Origin: Filomicrobium insigne
GTDB taxonomy: Bacteria; Pseudomonadota; Alphaproteobacteria; Rhizobiales; Hyphomicrobiaceae
Direction: 5' to 3'
DNA: 64,000 bases
Assembly: GCF_900104305.1 (NCBI RefSeq)
Contig: NZ_FNJC01000002.1
Coordinates: 372,001 to 436,000, forward strand
Shown here piece by piece: positions 45,584 through 56,545 of this stretch. The notes under the pieces are model-generated. The model was given only the letters and a program-made list of their open reading frames with translations. It was not told the DNA's origin and searched no databases. How positions within the stretch are numbered: the first letter of the stretch is position 1; the number at the start of each line of letters is the position of its first letter. Position numbers and translations under genes: made by a program.

Positions 45584-46555
45584 CTAAAGCCAGCGACGAT
45601 ACTTGAAATAGACGTAGGGCAGGATCGCTGAGAACACCATCAATGCGAGTGCCGTCGGATATCCGTAAGCCTCATCAAGCTCGGGCATGAATTTGAAATT
45701 CATACCATAAATAGAAGCGATGAGCGTTGGCGGCAGAAACACGACCGCAGCGACCGAGAAAATCTTGATGATGGCATTCTGCTCGATGTTGATCATGCCG
45801 AGCGTGGCATCGAGCAGGAACGTGATCTTCTGCGAAAGAAAACTCGCATGGTCTGCGAGCGAACGTAAATCACGCGCGAGGGTCTTCACCCGCTCGCGTG
45901 TCTCCTTGCCGCTTTTTCGCTGAATCGTGCAGTGCCCGAGAAAGCCGAACAGGCGTTCAAGCGTAACAAGACTGTCACGTATCTTCGAGGTTAAGTCCCC
46001 CTTTTGACCGATGGTCTCAAGCGTCTTCTGAAAATCTTTGCTCTTGGTCGGCCTGGCGCCTTTGCGCTGGAAGATATCACGCGAAATGGCATCGATATCG
46101 CGACCATCCCGCTCTAAAATGTCAGCGAGGCGATCGACGATTGCTTCGAGAAGAGCGATCAGTACGCCCTCGCCCGTTTCACATCCCATCGGAACCTTTT
46201 CGGCGCGCATGGGGAATGTCGTAAAGGCTCGCGGCTCGTGATACCGAATGGTCACCAGCCGGGTCTCCGTCAGAACGAACGTCACAGGCTGCATATCCGG
46301 ATCATCGCCATCCGCGCGTGCAGGGAGAATTGCTGTCATGAACGCCGCGCCATTCTCATGATAGAGGCGCGAAGAAATTTCGATCTCCTCCATCTCTTCC
46401 TTGGTGGGCAGATCGATGCCAAGGCTCTTTTCGAGTTCTTTTTCCTCCTCATGCGTAGGACTAATGAGATCAACCCAGACCAAATTTCTCGGAAGCGTTG
46501 ACACCTCCTCAACCGCTCTCAAGCGGCCGCCCTCATTCAAAAAGCCCCGGATCAT
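45584..46555 (-). CDS. corA: CorA family magnesium/divalent cation transporter
   Basis: 323 residues from the ATG at 46555, preceded by AGGAGG; the TTG one codon upstream is less likely. A large cytoplasmic domain precedes two C-terminal membrane helices. The selectivity motif is SIYGMNFKFMPEL near 280-292 (GMN), and the C-terminus is basic (YFKYRRWL). It forms pentameric Mg2+, Co2+ or Ni2+ channels. It may be co-expressed with the downstream P-type ATPase. Confidence 0.95.
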   Translation of the reverse strand: MIRGFLNEGGRLRAVEEVSTLPRNLVWVDLISPTHEEEKELEKSLGIDLPTKEEMEEIEISSRLYHENGAAFMTAILPARADGDDPDMQPVTFVLTETRLVTIRYHEPRAFTTFPMRAEKVPMGCETGEGVLIALLEAIVDRLADILERDGRDIDAISRDIFQRKGARPTKSKDFQKTLETIGQKGDLTSKIRDSLVTLERLFGFLGHCTIQRKSGKETRERVKTLARDLRSLADHASFLSQKITFLLDATLGMINIEQNAIIKIFSVAAVVFLPPTLIASIYGMNFKFMPELDEAYGYPTALALMVFSAILPYVYFKYRRWL

Positions 46556-46688
46556 CAACGCCTCCTGGTTTCATCGACTCCCGGTCGGGAAATCCGCTTA
46601 CGTTCCAATCGTTCCTGCGGGTCGGAAATCAATGCCCCATTACCTCGACGCCGTCACTCACTCCAGCCTGACCATATCCGCTGGCAGA

Positions 46689-48236
46689 TCACTCCCACTC
46701 AATCGTGCCCGGTGGCTTTGAGGTGATGTCGTAGACGACGCGGTTGATGCCGTTGACCTCGTTGATGATGCGGGTCGCTGTACGTCCAAGAAAATCATGG
46801 CTGAAATCGAAATAATCAGCCGTCATGCCATCCGTTGATGTGACGGCACGCAACGCACAGACGTGATCGTAGGTGCGCGCATCCCCCATAACACCCACCG
46901 TTCGCACGGGCAGCAGAACAGCAAACGCCTGCCAGATGCGGTCATACAAACCAGCCTTGCGAATCTCTTCCAAATAGATGCTGTCGGCATGACGTAGAAT
47001 GTCGAGCTTCTCCGACGTCACCTCACCTGGAATTCGGATCGCCAAGCCCGGACCGGGGAACGGATGTCGGCCAATGAACGCTTCCGGCAACCCCAGCTCG
47101 CGCCCAAGCACGCGCACCTCATCCTTGAAGAGTTCGCGGAGCGGCTCGACCAGTTTCAAATTCATTCGCTCTGGAAGCCCACCCACGTTGTGGTGAGACT
47201 TGATTGTTACCGATGGCCCGCCGGTGAACGACACGCTTTCGATAACGTCGGGATAAAGCGTACCCTGCGCCAGAAAATCCGCACCGCCGAGCTTGCGGGC
47301 TTCCTCTTCGAATACATCGATGAACAAACGGCCGATGGTTTTGCGCTTTTGTTCCGGATCTGAAACACCATCGAGTGCGGAAAGGAACGTCTCGCGCGCG
47401 TCCACGTGAACGAGTGGGATATTGTACGTGCCTCGGAACAGGCTCACGACTTCGTCCGCCTCTCCGGACCGCAAAAGCCCGTGATCGACGAAAATGCAGG
47501 TGAGCTGGTCGCCGATCGCCTCATGGATCAACACAGAAGCCACGGCGGAGTCGACACCGCCTGAAAGTCCCGAGATCACTCGCGCGGAACCGACCTGCGC
47601 GCGGATCTTTTCGATCTCGCTCGACCTGAAGTGCGCCATCGTCCAGTCACCGGCTAAACCGGCAATCCTGTGCACGAAATTGGAGATCAGTTCGGCACCA
47701 CGCGGCGTGTGCACCACTTCGGGGTGAAATTGCACCGCGTAGAACTTGCGCGCTTCGTCCGCGATCGCCGCAAACGGCGCTCCATGAGATACAGCGGTTA
47801 CCTTGAAGCCATCAGGCAAACGTGTGACGCGATCACCGTGGCTCATCCAAACTTGATCTGTGTCACCCTTCGCCCAGACGCCCTCGAACAACGCGCACGC
47901 GTCAGTGACCTCGATCTCGGCACGACCGAACTCGCGGGTGTGTCCCCCTTCAACGCCGCCACCGAGTTGCGCCACCATCGTCTGCTCACCATAGCAGATG
48001 CCGAGCACAGGAAGACCGCACGTCCAAACCCAATCTGGCGCCCGAGGCGTTCCGGTTTCCGTGACACTCGAAGGTCCGCCTGAAAGAATGATCGCCTTCG
48101 GCGTAAGCCGCTCCAGAGCGTCCTCCGCCCGATTGAACGGTACGATCTCCGAATAAACACCCGCTTCACGCACACGTCGTGCGATAAGCTGAGTGACCTG
48201 GCTGCCGAAATCGATGATGAGAACGGTATTTGTCAT
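46689..48236 (-). CDS. guaA: GMP synthase (glutamine-hydrolysing)
   Basis: 515 residues. The class I amidotransferase domain has the catalytic Cys in [10 protein letters not shown] (near 80) and the His/Glu in [10 protein letters not shown]. The ATP pyrophosphatase domain shows the P-loop SGGVDSAVA near 228. The C-terminal dimerisation domain ends in [11 protein letters not shown], the typical terminus. It converts XMP to GMP. guaB is 5.7 kb away on the same strand. Confidence 0.98.
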   Translation of the reverse strand: MTNTVLIIDFGSQVTQLIARRVREAGVYSEIVPFNRAEDALERLTPKAIILSGGPSSVTETGTPRAPDWVWTCGLPVLGICYGEQTMVAQLGGGVEGGHTREFGRAEIEVTDACALFEGVWAKGDTDQVWMSHGDRVTRLPDGFKVTAVSHGAPFAAIADEARKFYAVQFHPEVVHTPRGAELISNFVHRIAGLAGDWTMAHFRSSEIEKIRAQVGSARVISGLSGGVDSAVASVLIHEAIGDQLTCIFVDHGLLRSGEADEVVSLFRGTYNIPLVHVDARETFLSALDGVSDPEQKRKTIGRLFIDVFEEEARKLGGADFLAQGTLYPDVIESVSFTGGPSVTIKSHHNVGGLPERMNLKLVEPLRELFKDEVRVLGRELGLPEAFIGRHPFPGPGLAIRIPGEVTSEKLDILRHADSIYLEEIRKAGLYDRIWQAFAVLLPVRTVGVMGDARTYDHVCALRAVTSTDGMTADYFDFSHDFLGRTATRIINEVNGINRVVYDITSKPPGTIEWE

Positions 48237-48374
48237 GGAGCACTATGTAAGCAAGAAGTGTCGGGAAAAACGGAGGCGCAAAACGGCGAAACCGCCTGCT
48301 TTAGCGCTCGATAGACCATTGCACTCAAGAAGCGTCAAGCAATGCTTTCGCAACCTGCGCGATCCCGCCACAGC

Positions 48375-48869
48375 TCAGGTATTGGACTGCAGAAGCGCGA
48401 GATTGAACGCAGCCACGTAGACAATCCATCCAGCATACAGTCCAAACAGGACGGAAGCAGACTTCCGCAACCCCCAGGACACAAAGATGAAGGCCGCAAC
48501 GGCGAACAAAAGCGCAAAGATGACATCCATGGCGCTATCGATGCGGTGTCGCTCAAAAAGAACGTAAGGCCACGCCACATTGAGGCCCAACTGCACGAGC
48601 CAGAGAAGCAGCGCAAGGCCAAGCCCCTGCGCGCGCCACACGATCCACCCAGCCACCGCGATGACCACATACCAGACGAGCCAGATTGCCGCCAAGACAT
48701 CGAGAGAAGGTGCCCAATCCGGCTTCACGAGTTGACCATACCAATCCGTCGGCCAGGTTCCGGAATATAGTCCGGTTACAAACGTCGTATTAAAGCCAAG
48801 CGCGACAACCGCAGTGATGGCGAGAAAAACGAACAATGAACTCCGGCGTCGCACTGCTGTTCCCCCCAA
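48375..48869 (-). CDS. TspO/MBR family protein
   Basis: 164 residues with five predicted membrane segments. Family motifs: WYGQLVKPDWAPS after the first helix, VWYVVIAVAGWIVW, and LVQLGLNVAWPYVLFERHRID, equivalent to the WS-FF-R signature of TspO. These outer or inner membrane proteins bind tetrapyrroles and affect porphyrin and stress metabolism. The stretch after the signature and the C-terminus (FNLALLQSNT) fits. It lies upstream of guaA without obvious linkage. Confidence 0.92.
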   Translation of the reverse strand: MGGTAVRRRSSLFVFLAITAVVALGFNTTFVTGLYSGTWPTDWYGQLVKPDWAPSLDVLAAIWLVWYVVIAVAGWIVWRAQGLGLALLLWLVQLGLNVAWPYVLFERHRIDSAMDVIFALLFAVAAFIFVSWGLRKSASVLFGLYAGWIVYVAAFNLALLQSNT

Positions 48870-48896
48870 GCGAAATCCCAGCCATCTCGCGCGAGC

Positions 48897-49841
48897 TCAC
48901 TCCGAGCATTTACCCGTTTTCCCGGCGGTACGCGCCAGCTGGGTCAAGACCGTATCGATATGGTCGTATATCCAGAAATGACCGGCCCCTTCAATCCGCT
49001 CAACCGAGCAATCGGGGAGTTGTGCACCGAGCCATAATGCAGCTTCCACCGGCACGATCCGATCATCCGTGCCCTGCCAGATGAAGGTGGGTGCATGAAT
49101 CGCGCCGAAATCCACACCCCAGGGCCGCGCAAAAATATCTAAGTCTGCCAATCCGCCGGCAACGCCTTGCCGCAAGGCTTCGCGCGTCATCTTGATAAGA
49201 CTCGCCTCGACATGGGGTTGGCTCAACGTCGCCGTATCCGTTGGGTTGAGCAGACGGGCGAAGAGACGTGCGGAAAGCTTGGGCGAAATATTGAAACCAC
49301 GCGCAGCGACAGCCGCAACGGCGCGAAGCGCTCTCCGCCGTTTCGGCAGCTCCATGAAAAACCTACGCTTAGCGCGGGAGGCATGCACACCGGCGTCGCC
49401 CTCCTCCTCACCCAGCGCCGCGTACATATCAGCAATCGGCCCCATCGGACTGACAAGAGCCAATGCTGTTATCCGATGCGCCAAACGGGCAGCGAGAGCC
49501 ACCGCATAAGGCGCCCCCCCCGAAACCGCGCAAACGGCCATTCGATCAAGCCCTAGGTGATGAGCGATCGCTTCAAGCTGCTCGGCCCGCTGCGCCAGCG
49601 TCGGCCGATGATCTACCGGCGAGAGGCCGTATCCCGGCCGATCGGGGCAAATAAGTTGAAGCCCCCGCGCGCGGGCAGCCGGGCCAGCAACCTCGAACAT
49701 CAAACGCGAAGCAGGTGCGCCGTGGATCGCAAGCACAGGGATCCCGGAAGGATCGCCATAGCGCGTCAGTCCAAAAACGCGCCCGTCATCCAATTGCAGC
49801 CGCTGCGGATTGAGATCCTCTGGCTCACGTAACCGCTCCAC
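48897..49841 (-). CDS. Alpha/beta hydrolase
   Basis: 314 residues if started at the GTG at 49841, which has GGAGGGG immediately upstream; a GTG at 49892 would add 17 residues. Motifs: oxyanion loop AIHGAPASRLMF, CPDRPGYGLS, nucleophile elbow AVSGGAPYAVA with Ser, an Asp in GTDDRIVP and the His in EGAGHFWIYDH. A typical serine hydrolase of the AB_hydrolase_1 family, cytoplasmic, substrate unknown. It is downstream of nothing on its strand within 100 nt. Confidence 0.9.
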   Translation of the reverse strand: MERLREPEDLNPQRLQLDDGRVFGLTRYGDPSGIPVLAIHGAPASRLMFEVAGPAARARGLQLICPDRPGYGLSPVDHRPTLAQRAEQLEAIAHHLGLDRMAVCAVSGGAPYAVALAARLAHRITALALVSPMGPIADMYAALGEEEGDAGVHASRAKRRFFMELPKRRRALRAVAAVAARGFNISPKLSARLFARLLNPTDTATLSQPHVEASLIKMTREALRQGVAGGLADLDIFARPWGVDFGAIHAPTFIWQGTDDRIVPVEAALWLGAQLPDCSVERIEGAGHFWIYDHIDTVLTQLARTAGKTGKCSE

Positions 49842-49959
49842 AACCCCTCCGCCCAAATACAAATGACGGCATTGGCCCCAGGGCCAAACCACAAGGGATA
49901 TGGATAATGCGCAGCGGCGGCGGACACAAACCTATGCCGTATCCACCGCCGACTTATGA

Positions 49960-52002
49960 TCAAGCTACTTGCTTGGCTCGTTGCGTCGCTTTTTTCTGTG
50001 TCGTCTTATTCGTCGTCTTGGACGACTTGGCAGCCCGGACAACCGGACGCTCGACAATACCGAGCCGTTCAACAGCCGCGCCAAGTACCTGCCCCAGCAT
50101 TTCGCTGTAGCGAACGCCCGCGAAGCCCGCCATCAAGTTGAACTTGCCATCCCAGCACCAGCCGGGGTTGGGGTTCACTTCCAGAAGCTTGATTTCGCCG
50201 CGAGCATCCGCCCGAAAATCAAACCGGGCATAGTCTCGGCAGCCTAGCCGCTCGAACAAGCGCGAGGAATGCTCAATCAGCTGCTGTTGAGCAAGGTCAT
50301 TGAGATTGGCTTCGACATAGCGGATCTGCGTCCAATATGGGCTCTCTGGTTCCCATTTTGATTCGTAGCCCAGAATTTTCGGCAATGACGGATCGAGCCT
50401 GGAGTAATCAACTTCCAGGATCGGGAACGCTCTGAGCCCCTGTCCTGGATTGCCGATCATGCCGACAGAATATTCCGATCCCGTCAAATACTCCTGCACG
50501 AGGACGGAGCGCTTCGGAAACGACGTCCGCAGCTTTTCCAGGTAATCCATAAGCGCCGTTTCGTCGGTAACGACGGCATCTTTTGTAATACCCTCCGAAC
50601 TATCCCCCACGTTCGGCTTCAAAATCGCAGGAAAAACCGACGGTAGCGTCGCGCCTTGATCCCCGGGACGCACATACGTTTCAAGCGGCACCGGCACATC
50701 GAGCGTCATCGCTGCCGCGCGTACGAGCCCCTTGTCGTAGCAAGCCGCTAACGCAGCTGGTGCACCGCCCGTGTAAGGCAAATCCAGCATCTCAAGCATT
50801 GCTGGCACGTGTAGCTCTTTGAAGGGGTCGTTATTGAAACCCTCATCGCAGAGATTGAACACGAGATCGGTCGATAGCTCACTGAGATCGCGCGCCAAGG
50901 TTTTATGGTTGTCGAGAAAACGGAACTCGTATCCCGGCAATTCAGAAAGACCTTCTTTAAGTCGCCGTACCGTATCCAGATCTTCGGCGTTGAAGACGCC
51001 ATCACGCTTGACTTGATCCGGCAGGCGGGGATCGCCGAGGAGCACCGTCACGTCGAGGCGGTGCGTCACACCTTTTGCCTTGCGGGCAGCCTTAACCGGC
51101 GCATCCGCAGTCAGCAGAATGCGCCGCGCCATCATCCCCAAATCCTGCTCCCGGTCCGACACACTCTCGGCGGAGCCGTGATCTCGGAAATTGCGGAAGC
51201 CGACCTTCTCGAGAAGCGCCGCGATGCTCTCGCGGGTGTAGAGCCGTTCCGCATAGAACTGATCCGCGATGACACCAAGCTCGTCGTGTACGATCACCTC
51301 ACGAGAAATTAGCCGATCCCGATCTGAGGAGAGAGAACGCTCACGGCACACGAACTGATGCGCATCAATCCATTCCCAGGAGCGACGCTCGAAGTGCTCC
51401 GCCATATACCCGCCGTCGGTGATGTCGAGGAAGATCTGCCCCGATGGCCGCAGCATTTTGGCGACGGCAGCGAGCACTTTCTCATCATCGGTCTGGTTCG
51501 AGAAATAGCCGAACGAGTTACCCATGATGCAGACGAGATCAAAACTGTTCTCCGGCAACCGCGGGTTCCGCGCATCGCCTTCCTTAAACAGCACGCTCAG
51601 CCCCTCGGCCTGCGCACGCTTCTTGGCAAGCCGGATCAAATACCGTGAGCGATCAACACCGGTGACCTTCCGATATCCGCGCCGCGCCAGTTCAAGGCTA
51701 TGTCGACCTTGGCCGCAGCAAAGGTCGAGCACGTCCTCGGCTTTCTCTAGGCCGGACGCCGCAATAAGGAAGTCGATGTCGCGCGATGTGTTTTCACTGT
51801 TCTCGACGACGTCCCCGTCTGTCTTCACGTACAAAGCGTTGAACAGTTTACGCCACCACTCGGACGGCAAGTGCTGTTCGAGATCTGCTACTGGACCGAA
51901 ACTGGTGCGGGGAGTGGGCCGTTTTACCTTTTTGGGTTTCGCTGTAGGCGCCATCGTATACTGCCGAACCTCCTGAAAGATTTGGCTAAAAAGCTGTTCC
52001 AT
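49960..52002 (-). CDS. Fusion of a SAM-dependent methyltransferase and a D-Ala-D-Ala-ligase-like ATP-grasp enzyme
   Basis: 680 residues. The N-terminal methyltransferase (about 45-305) has motif I VLDLCCGQGRHSLELA near 91-106 and MGNSFGYFSN. After a short Lys-rich linker, an ATP-grasp ligase of the D-alanine-D-alanine ligase type spans about 315-650: LDLPYTGGAPAALAACYDKG, ILKPNVGDSSEGI, VLVQEYLTGSEYSVGM, and the metal ligands in YARFDFRADARGEIKLLEVN near 590-610. The C-terminal 25 residues are Lys/Thr-rich and disordered. Such a ligase joins an amino acid or peptide to a carboxylate; a methylated peptide product is my inference. The gene is isolated from cell-wall genes. An alternative ATG at 51954 lacks a well-spaced binding site too. 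Confidence 0.88.
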   Translation of the reverse strand: MEQLFSQIFQEVRQYTMAPTAKPKKVKRPTPRTSFGPVADLEQHLPSEWWRKLFNALYVKTDGDVVENSENTSRDIDFLIAASGLEKAEDVLDLCCGQGRHSLELARRGYRKVTGVDRSRYLIRLAKKRAQAEGLSVLFKEGDARNPRLPENSFDLVCIMGNSFGYFSNQTDDEKVLAAVAKMLRPSGQIFLDITDGGYMAEHFERRSWEWIDAHQFVCRERSLSSDRDRLISREVIVHDELGVIADQFYAERLYTRESIAALLEKVGFRNFRDHGSAESVSDREQDLGMMARRILLTADAPVKAARKAKGVTHRLDVTVLLGDPRLPDQVKRDGVFNAEDLDTVRRLKEGLSELPGYEFRFLDNHKTLARDLSELSTDLVFNLCDEGFNNDPFKELHVPAMLEMLDLPYTGGAPAALAACYDKGLVRAAAMTLDVPVPLETYVRPGDQGATLPSVFPAILKPNVGDSSEGITKDAVVTDETALMDYLEKLRTSFPKRSVLVQEYLTGSEYSVGMIGNPGQGLRAFPILEVDYSRLDPSLPKILGYESKWEPESPYWTQIRYVEANLNDLAQQQLIEHSSRLFERLGCRDYARFDFRADARGEIKLLEVNPNPGWCWDGKFNLMAGFAGVRYSEMLGQVLGAAVERLGIVERPVVRAAKSSKTTNKTTQKKATQRAKQVA

Positions 52003-52170
52003 GCCTCTCGATGACCGGCATCACGCCGGCTACGACCTAAGGAGTCGCGACCCCGCGAACCTAAAGGCAGCCGACACATAGGGGAATATTGAAATCAATC
52101 AAGTCACTTCTTTGTCGCGAACGGAATATATTTGTGAAAACAGACATTGTTACGAAACACGAAGATTACA

Positions 52171-53466
52171 CTAAGTATTTCTCGACAATATAGATATGTA
52201 AAAACCGTCCGTGCCATGTCGCGCCGGAGTGAGTTGCAGTCCAACGTTATCCCCCGTCGAGGACACCGGCGCATCAGACCCGAGTTGTTGTTGCCATTCG
52301 TCTAGGTAGTTGATTGGCGTAAAGCCTTCATGCTCAGCGCAAAACCAGCGTACTTGCTCGCTATTCTCTTGCGGCAGGATTGAACAGGTCACATAGACCA
52401 TGCGACCGCCCGGTTTGACCATTTTGGCAGCCATTTGGAGAACGCTTTTCTGATCTTCGAGACGCGCTGCTACGTTTTCGGGGGAAAGCCGCCACTTCGC
52501 ATCCGGACGCCGCCGCCATGTTCCCGAACCACTGCATGGTGCATCGACAAAAACAAGGTCGAAGCGGTCACTGAGAGCATCCAACCCGGCCGCATCGCCC
52601 GCGTCCATAACCTGAACATTGCGCGCGCCCGCACGTTTCAACCGCTCGAAAATTGGTCGAAGCTGCGTCTTCTCACTATCGTAAGCATAGACCTGCCCCG
52701 TGTTCTGCATCGAGGCTGCAAACGCGAGCGATTTACCACCCGCACCGGCACACAAATCCAACACCTGCAAACGCGGTCGCGCTCCGGCCAGAAGCGCAGC
52801 CAATTGACTGCCTTCGTCCTGAACCTCAAACCATCCTTTGCCATGAGCCGTTTCGGCTTCCACATTCGGCGCCCGCTTACCGCCTTGCGGCGCCGGGATA
52901 CGAATCCCAACGGGGGAAAGCAATGTTGCCTCCGCGCCGTATTTTTCTAAAGCCTTGAGGACCTTCTCCCGCGTTGCTTTAAGCGTGTTGACCCTAAGGT
53001 CAAGAGGCGCCCGTCGGGCTAAGGCTTCGCCTTCCGCTACGGCGCAAGCCCCAAATGCCCTATCGAATTCCCCGCTCAGCCATTCGGGAAAATCACCCTT
53101 TATATGAGCTGGTAAATCGTCCGAAAGAGGCCGATCAAGACCTGCTTGTTCCAGCTCACTTAGAGGCGAGATGCTGTGAGTCGAGCCGTCAGCCAACGCA
53201 ATCACATCGGCCGCCGTTACGCCCATCGCCTCAGGCGCGGCTCCCACGATCAGCGCACGCGCACTATCGCTCCCCATCTTCCAGGCGATGGAATTTCGGC
53301 GTCGCAAGGCATCGTATACGAGATTGCCGATCGCAGCCCTGTCCCCAGAACCGGCGAAACGATGCGAGCGGCCCCAATCGGCAAGCGCTACCGACGCCGG
53401 CCTGTGACGCTCAATGACATCGGTCATGACTTCAATAGCGGCTTGTATCCGCGCGCCCGGTCTCAC
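52171..53466 (-). CDS. RsmB/NOP family 5-methylcytosine RNA methyltransferase
   Basis: 431 residues starting at a GTG. The N-terminal NusB-like region (residues 5-140) is followed by the RsmB-type catalytic domain: motif I VLDLCAGAGGKSLAFAA, the catalytic DAPCSGSGTWRRRPD near 310 and the second Cys in YVTCSILPQENSEQ near 360. It methylates a cytosine of 16S rRNA, or possibly tRNA. Its start overlaps the MAPEG stop by 4 nt (GTGA), so the genes are translationally coupled. Confidence 0.95.
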   Translation of the reverse strand: MRPGARIQAAIEVMTDVIERHRPASVALADWGRSHRFAGSGDRAAIGNLVYDALRRRNSIAWKMGSDSARALIVGAAPEAMGVTAADVIALADGSTHSISPLSELEQAGLDRPLSDDLPAHIKGDFPEWLSGEFDRAFGACAVAEGEALARRAPLDLRVNTLKATREKVLKALEKYGAEATLLSPVGIRIPAPQGGKRAPNVEAETAHGKGWFEVQDEGSQLAALLAGARPRLQVLDLCAGAGGKSLAFAASMQNTGQVYAYDSEKTQLRPIFERLKRAGARNVQVMDAGDAAGLDALSDRFDLVFVDAPCSGSGTWRRRPDAKWRLSPENVAARLEDQKSVLQMAAKMVKPGGRMVYVTCSILPQENSEQVRWFCAEHEGFTPINYLDEWQQQLGSDAPVSSTGDNVGLQLTPARHGTDGFYISILSRNT

Positions 53467-53879
53467 AGCGGAGCCGTGAGCAACGCCGCGACAATCATCA
53501 CGAACATCGCAACCAGGAAAACAACCCCCAGCCCAAACGCCCAGAATCGCTGGCTCAAGTCATTGCGACCAACATGTATGGTCGCATGTATCAAACGCGA
53601 AATAACAAACCCCCACGCCGCGACAACCATCGCAAAATGCACCTGCCCCAGATAAATGGCCAAACCACTCAGCACATAGAACAGGACGGGCGTTTCGAAC
53701 TGATTGGAGAAGTTGTTGCCGAACTGACGCACAGAGTCCGGCCACGCATGGTTGTCCAACGCAACCTCTCGGACACGCACCTCACCGCGCTTAACGGACT
53801 GATACCGCACCCAGCCGGTCACAAGGCCAAGCACAAGTGTCAGGGTAACTTGCGCCAGGATCGGCCATACCAAATTCAC
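53463..53879 (-). CDS. MAPEG family membrane protein
   Basis: 138 residues with four membrane segments: an N-terminal one, a loop with RQFGNNFSNQFETPVLFYVL containing the conserved Asn/Gln-F-E region of the family, then SRLIHATIHVGRND and a C-terminal helix. MAPEG proteins include glutathione transferases and other membrane enzymes; this bacterial member's activity is unknown. It begins 11 nt after the guaB stop and overlaps the RsmB-type gene. Confidence 0.9.
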   Translation of the reverse strand: MNLVWPILAQVTLTLVLGLVTGWVRYQSVKRGEVRVREVALDNHAWPDSVRQFGNNFSNQFETPVLFYVLSGLAIYLGQVHFAMVVAAWGFVISRLIHATIHVGRNDLSQRFWAFGLGVVFLVAMFVMIVAALLTAPL

Positions 53880-53890
53880 GTTTCGAAACC

Positions 53891-55405
<1,515 letters not shown>

Positions 55406-55501
55406 TCATGATAGCTGCGCGCTCGGCAAATCTGAGCGCCGAGCGAACACTTGATCGCCAGCGCTATACCACTTGCCAGGGATTGCGCAAAGCCATGTGG
55501 C

Positions 55502-56545
55502 TCAGGCTCTTTCATTCCTGTGCACCAGAGGGTGAACACAACCGCTTTCCGAAAGAAGCGATAGGACGGCCTCCGCCAGCACCGGAGCCAGCAGGAAACC
55601 GTGCCGATAAGCGCCGTTAACGTGCACGACACGCAGATCCGGCGACACATTAATCCCCGGAACATTGTCTGGAAACGCAGGACGCACGCCGGCTCCGATA
55701 TCGAGAATCTCCGCCTCCCCAAACGAAGGGCTGAGGCTATAAGCCGCTCCGAGTAACTCAAGAGTGGAGCGAACTGTAACCGGACCACTATCTTCGCTTT
55801 CAAGCACCGTCGCCCCAACCATGAAGCGATGATCCGACCACGGCACAACGTAAAGAGGATGCCGGGGGTGAAGCAACCGGACCGGCCGGCTCAGACGGAC
55901 GTCGGTGCAACGGATTATGAGACGCTCTCCACGAACACCGCGCAGAGTAGGAAGTGCATCCCGCGCAGCGAGACCTCGGCAGTCGACAATCGTTTGATCA
56001 GCAGTAATATCTTCTGGCCGCGCCGCACCTGCCGCCCCGAACACGATCTCAACGTCCAGCCGTCGAACCTCATCGAGCAGGAAAGCAAGCGCTGCTGGCG
56101 TTTCGACGTGTCCTTCCTCAGCGAAATAAAGTGCAGACGAAAAGCGTCCGGCCAAATCCGGCTCAAGTTCACCAACTTGCGCTTCATCGAGCTTCTCATA
56201 GCGCTCCGTCATACGCGCGAAACGCATCAGCTCCGAAGTGTCTCTAGGACTCGCAACGACCAAGCTACCTGAAAACTTTACACCGGGATAAACGTCGCGC
56301 CACAACTCGAAGCCCTGCCGACCCAGATCTCGAACAATGGGCGGCGCTGCTTCCGATTCACAATCCGGCGCAAGCATGGCCCCCGCGTAAGAACTCGCCG
56401 ACTCCGATAGCGGATCGGCATTGCGATCAAAAAGCCGTACGCGCGCACCTGCTCGAGCCAACAGCAATGCTTGCCATAGCCCCAACACACCAGCACCTAG
56501 AACGGTGACCTCTCGGCCCTCAATCCCCGATTGCAATACCCTCAC
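55502..56545 (-). CDS. ThiO-like FAD-dependent oxidoreductase (glycine oxidase type)
   Basis: 347 residues. N-terminal FAD motif VTVLGAGVLGLWQALLLARAG near 13-33, SSYAGAMLAPDCESEAAP, and the C-terminal VHVNGAYRHGFLLAPVLAE typical of DAAO-type amine oxidases. The closest known group is ThiO, which oxidises glycine for the thiazole of thiamine, but no thiS or thiG is next to it here, so the assignment is by family only. Its first 26 nt overlap the end of ggt. Confidence 0.85.
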   Translation of the reverse strand: MRVLQSGIEGREVTVLGAGVLGLWQALLLARAGARVRLFDRNADPLSESASSYAGAMLAPDCESEAAPPIVRDLGRQGFELWRDVYPGVKFSGSLVVASPRDTSELMRFARMTERYEKLDEAQVGELEPDLAGRFSSALYFAEEGHVETPAALAFLLDEVRRLDVEIVFGAAGAARPEDITADQTIVDCRGLAARDALPTLRGVRGERLIIRCTDVRLSRPVRLLHPRHPLYVVPWSDHRFMVGATVLESEDSGPVTVRSTLELLGAAYSLSPSFGEAEILDIGAGVRPAFPDNVPGINVSPDLRVVHVNGAYRHGFLLAPVLAEAVLSLLSESGCVHPLVHRNERA

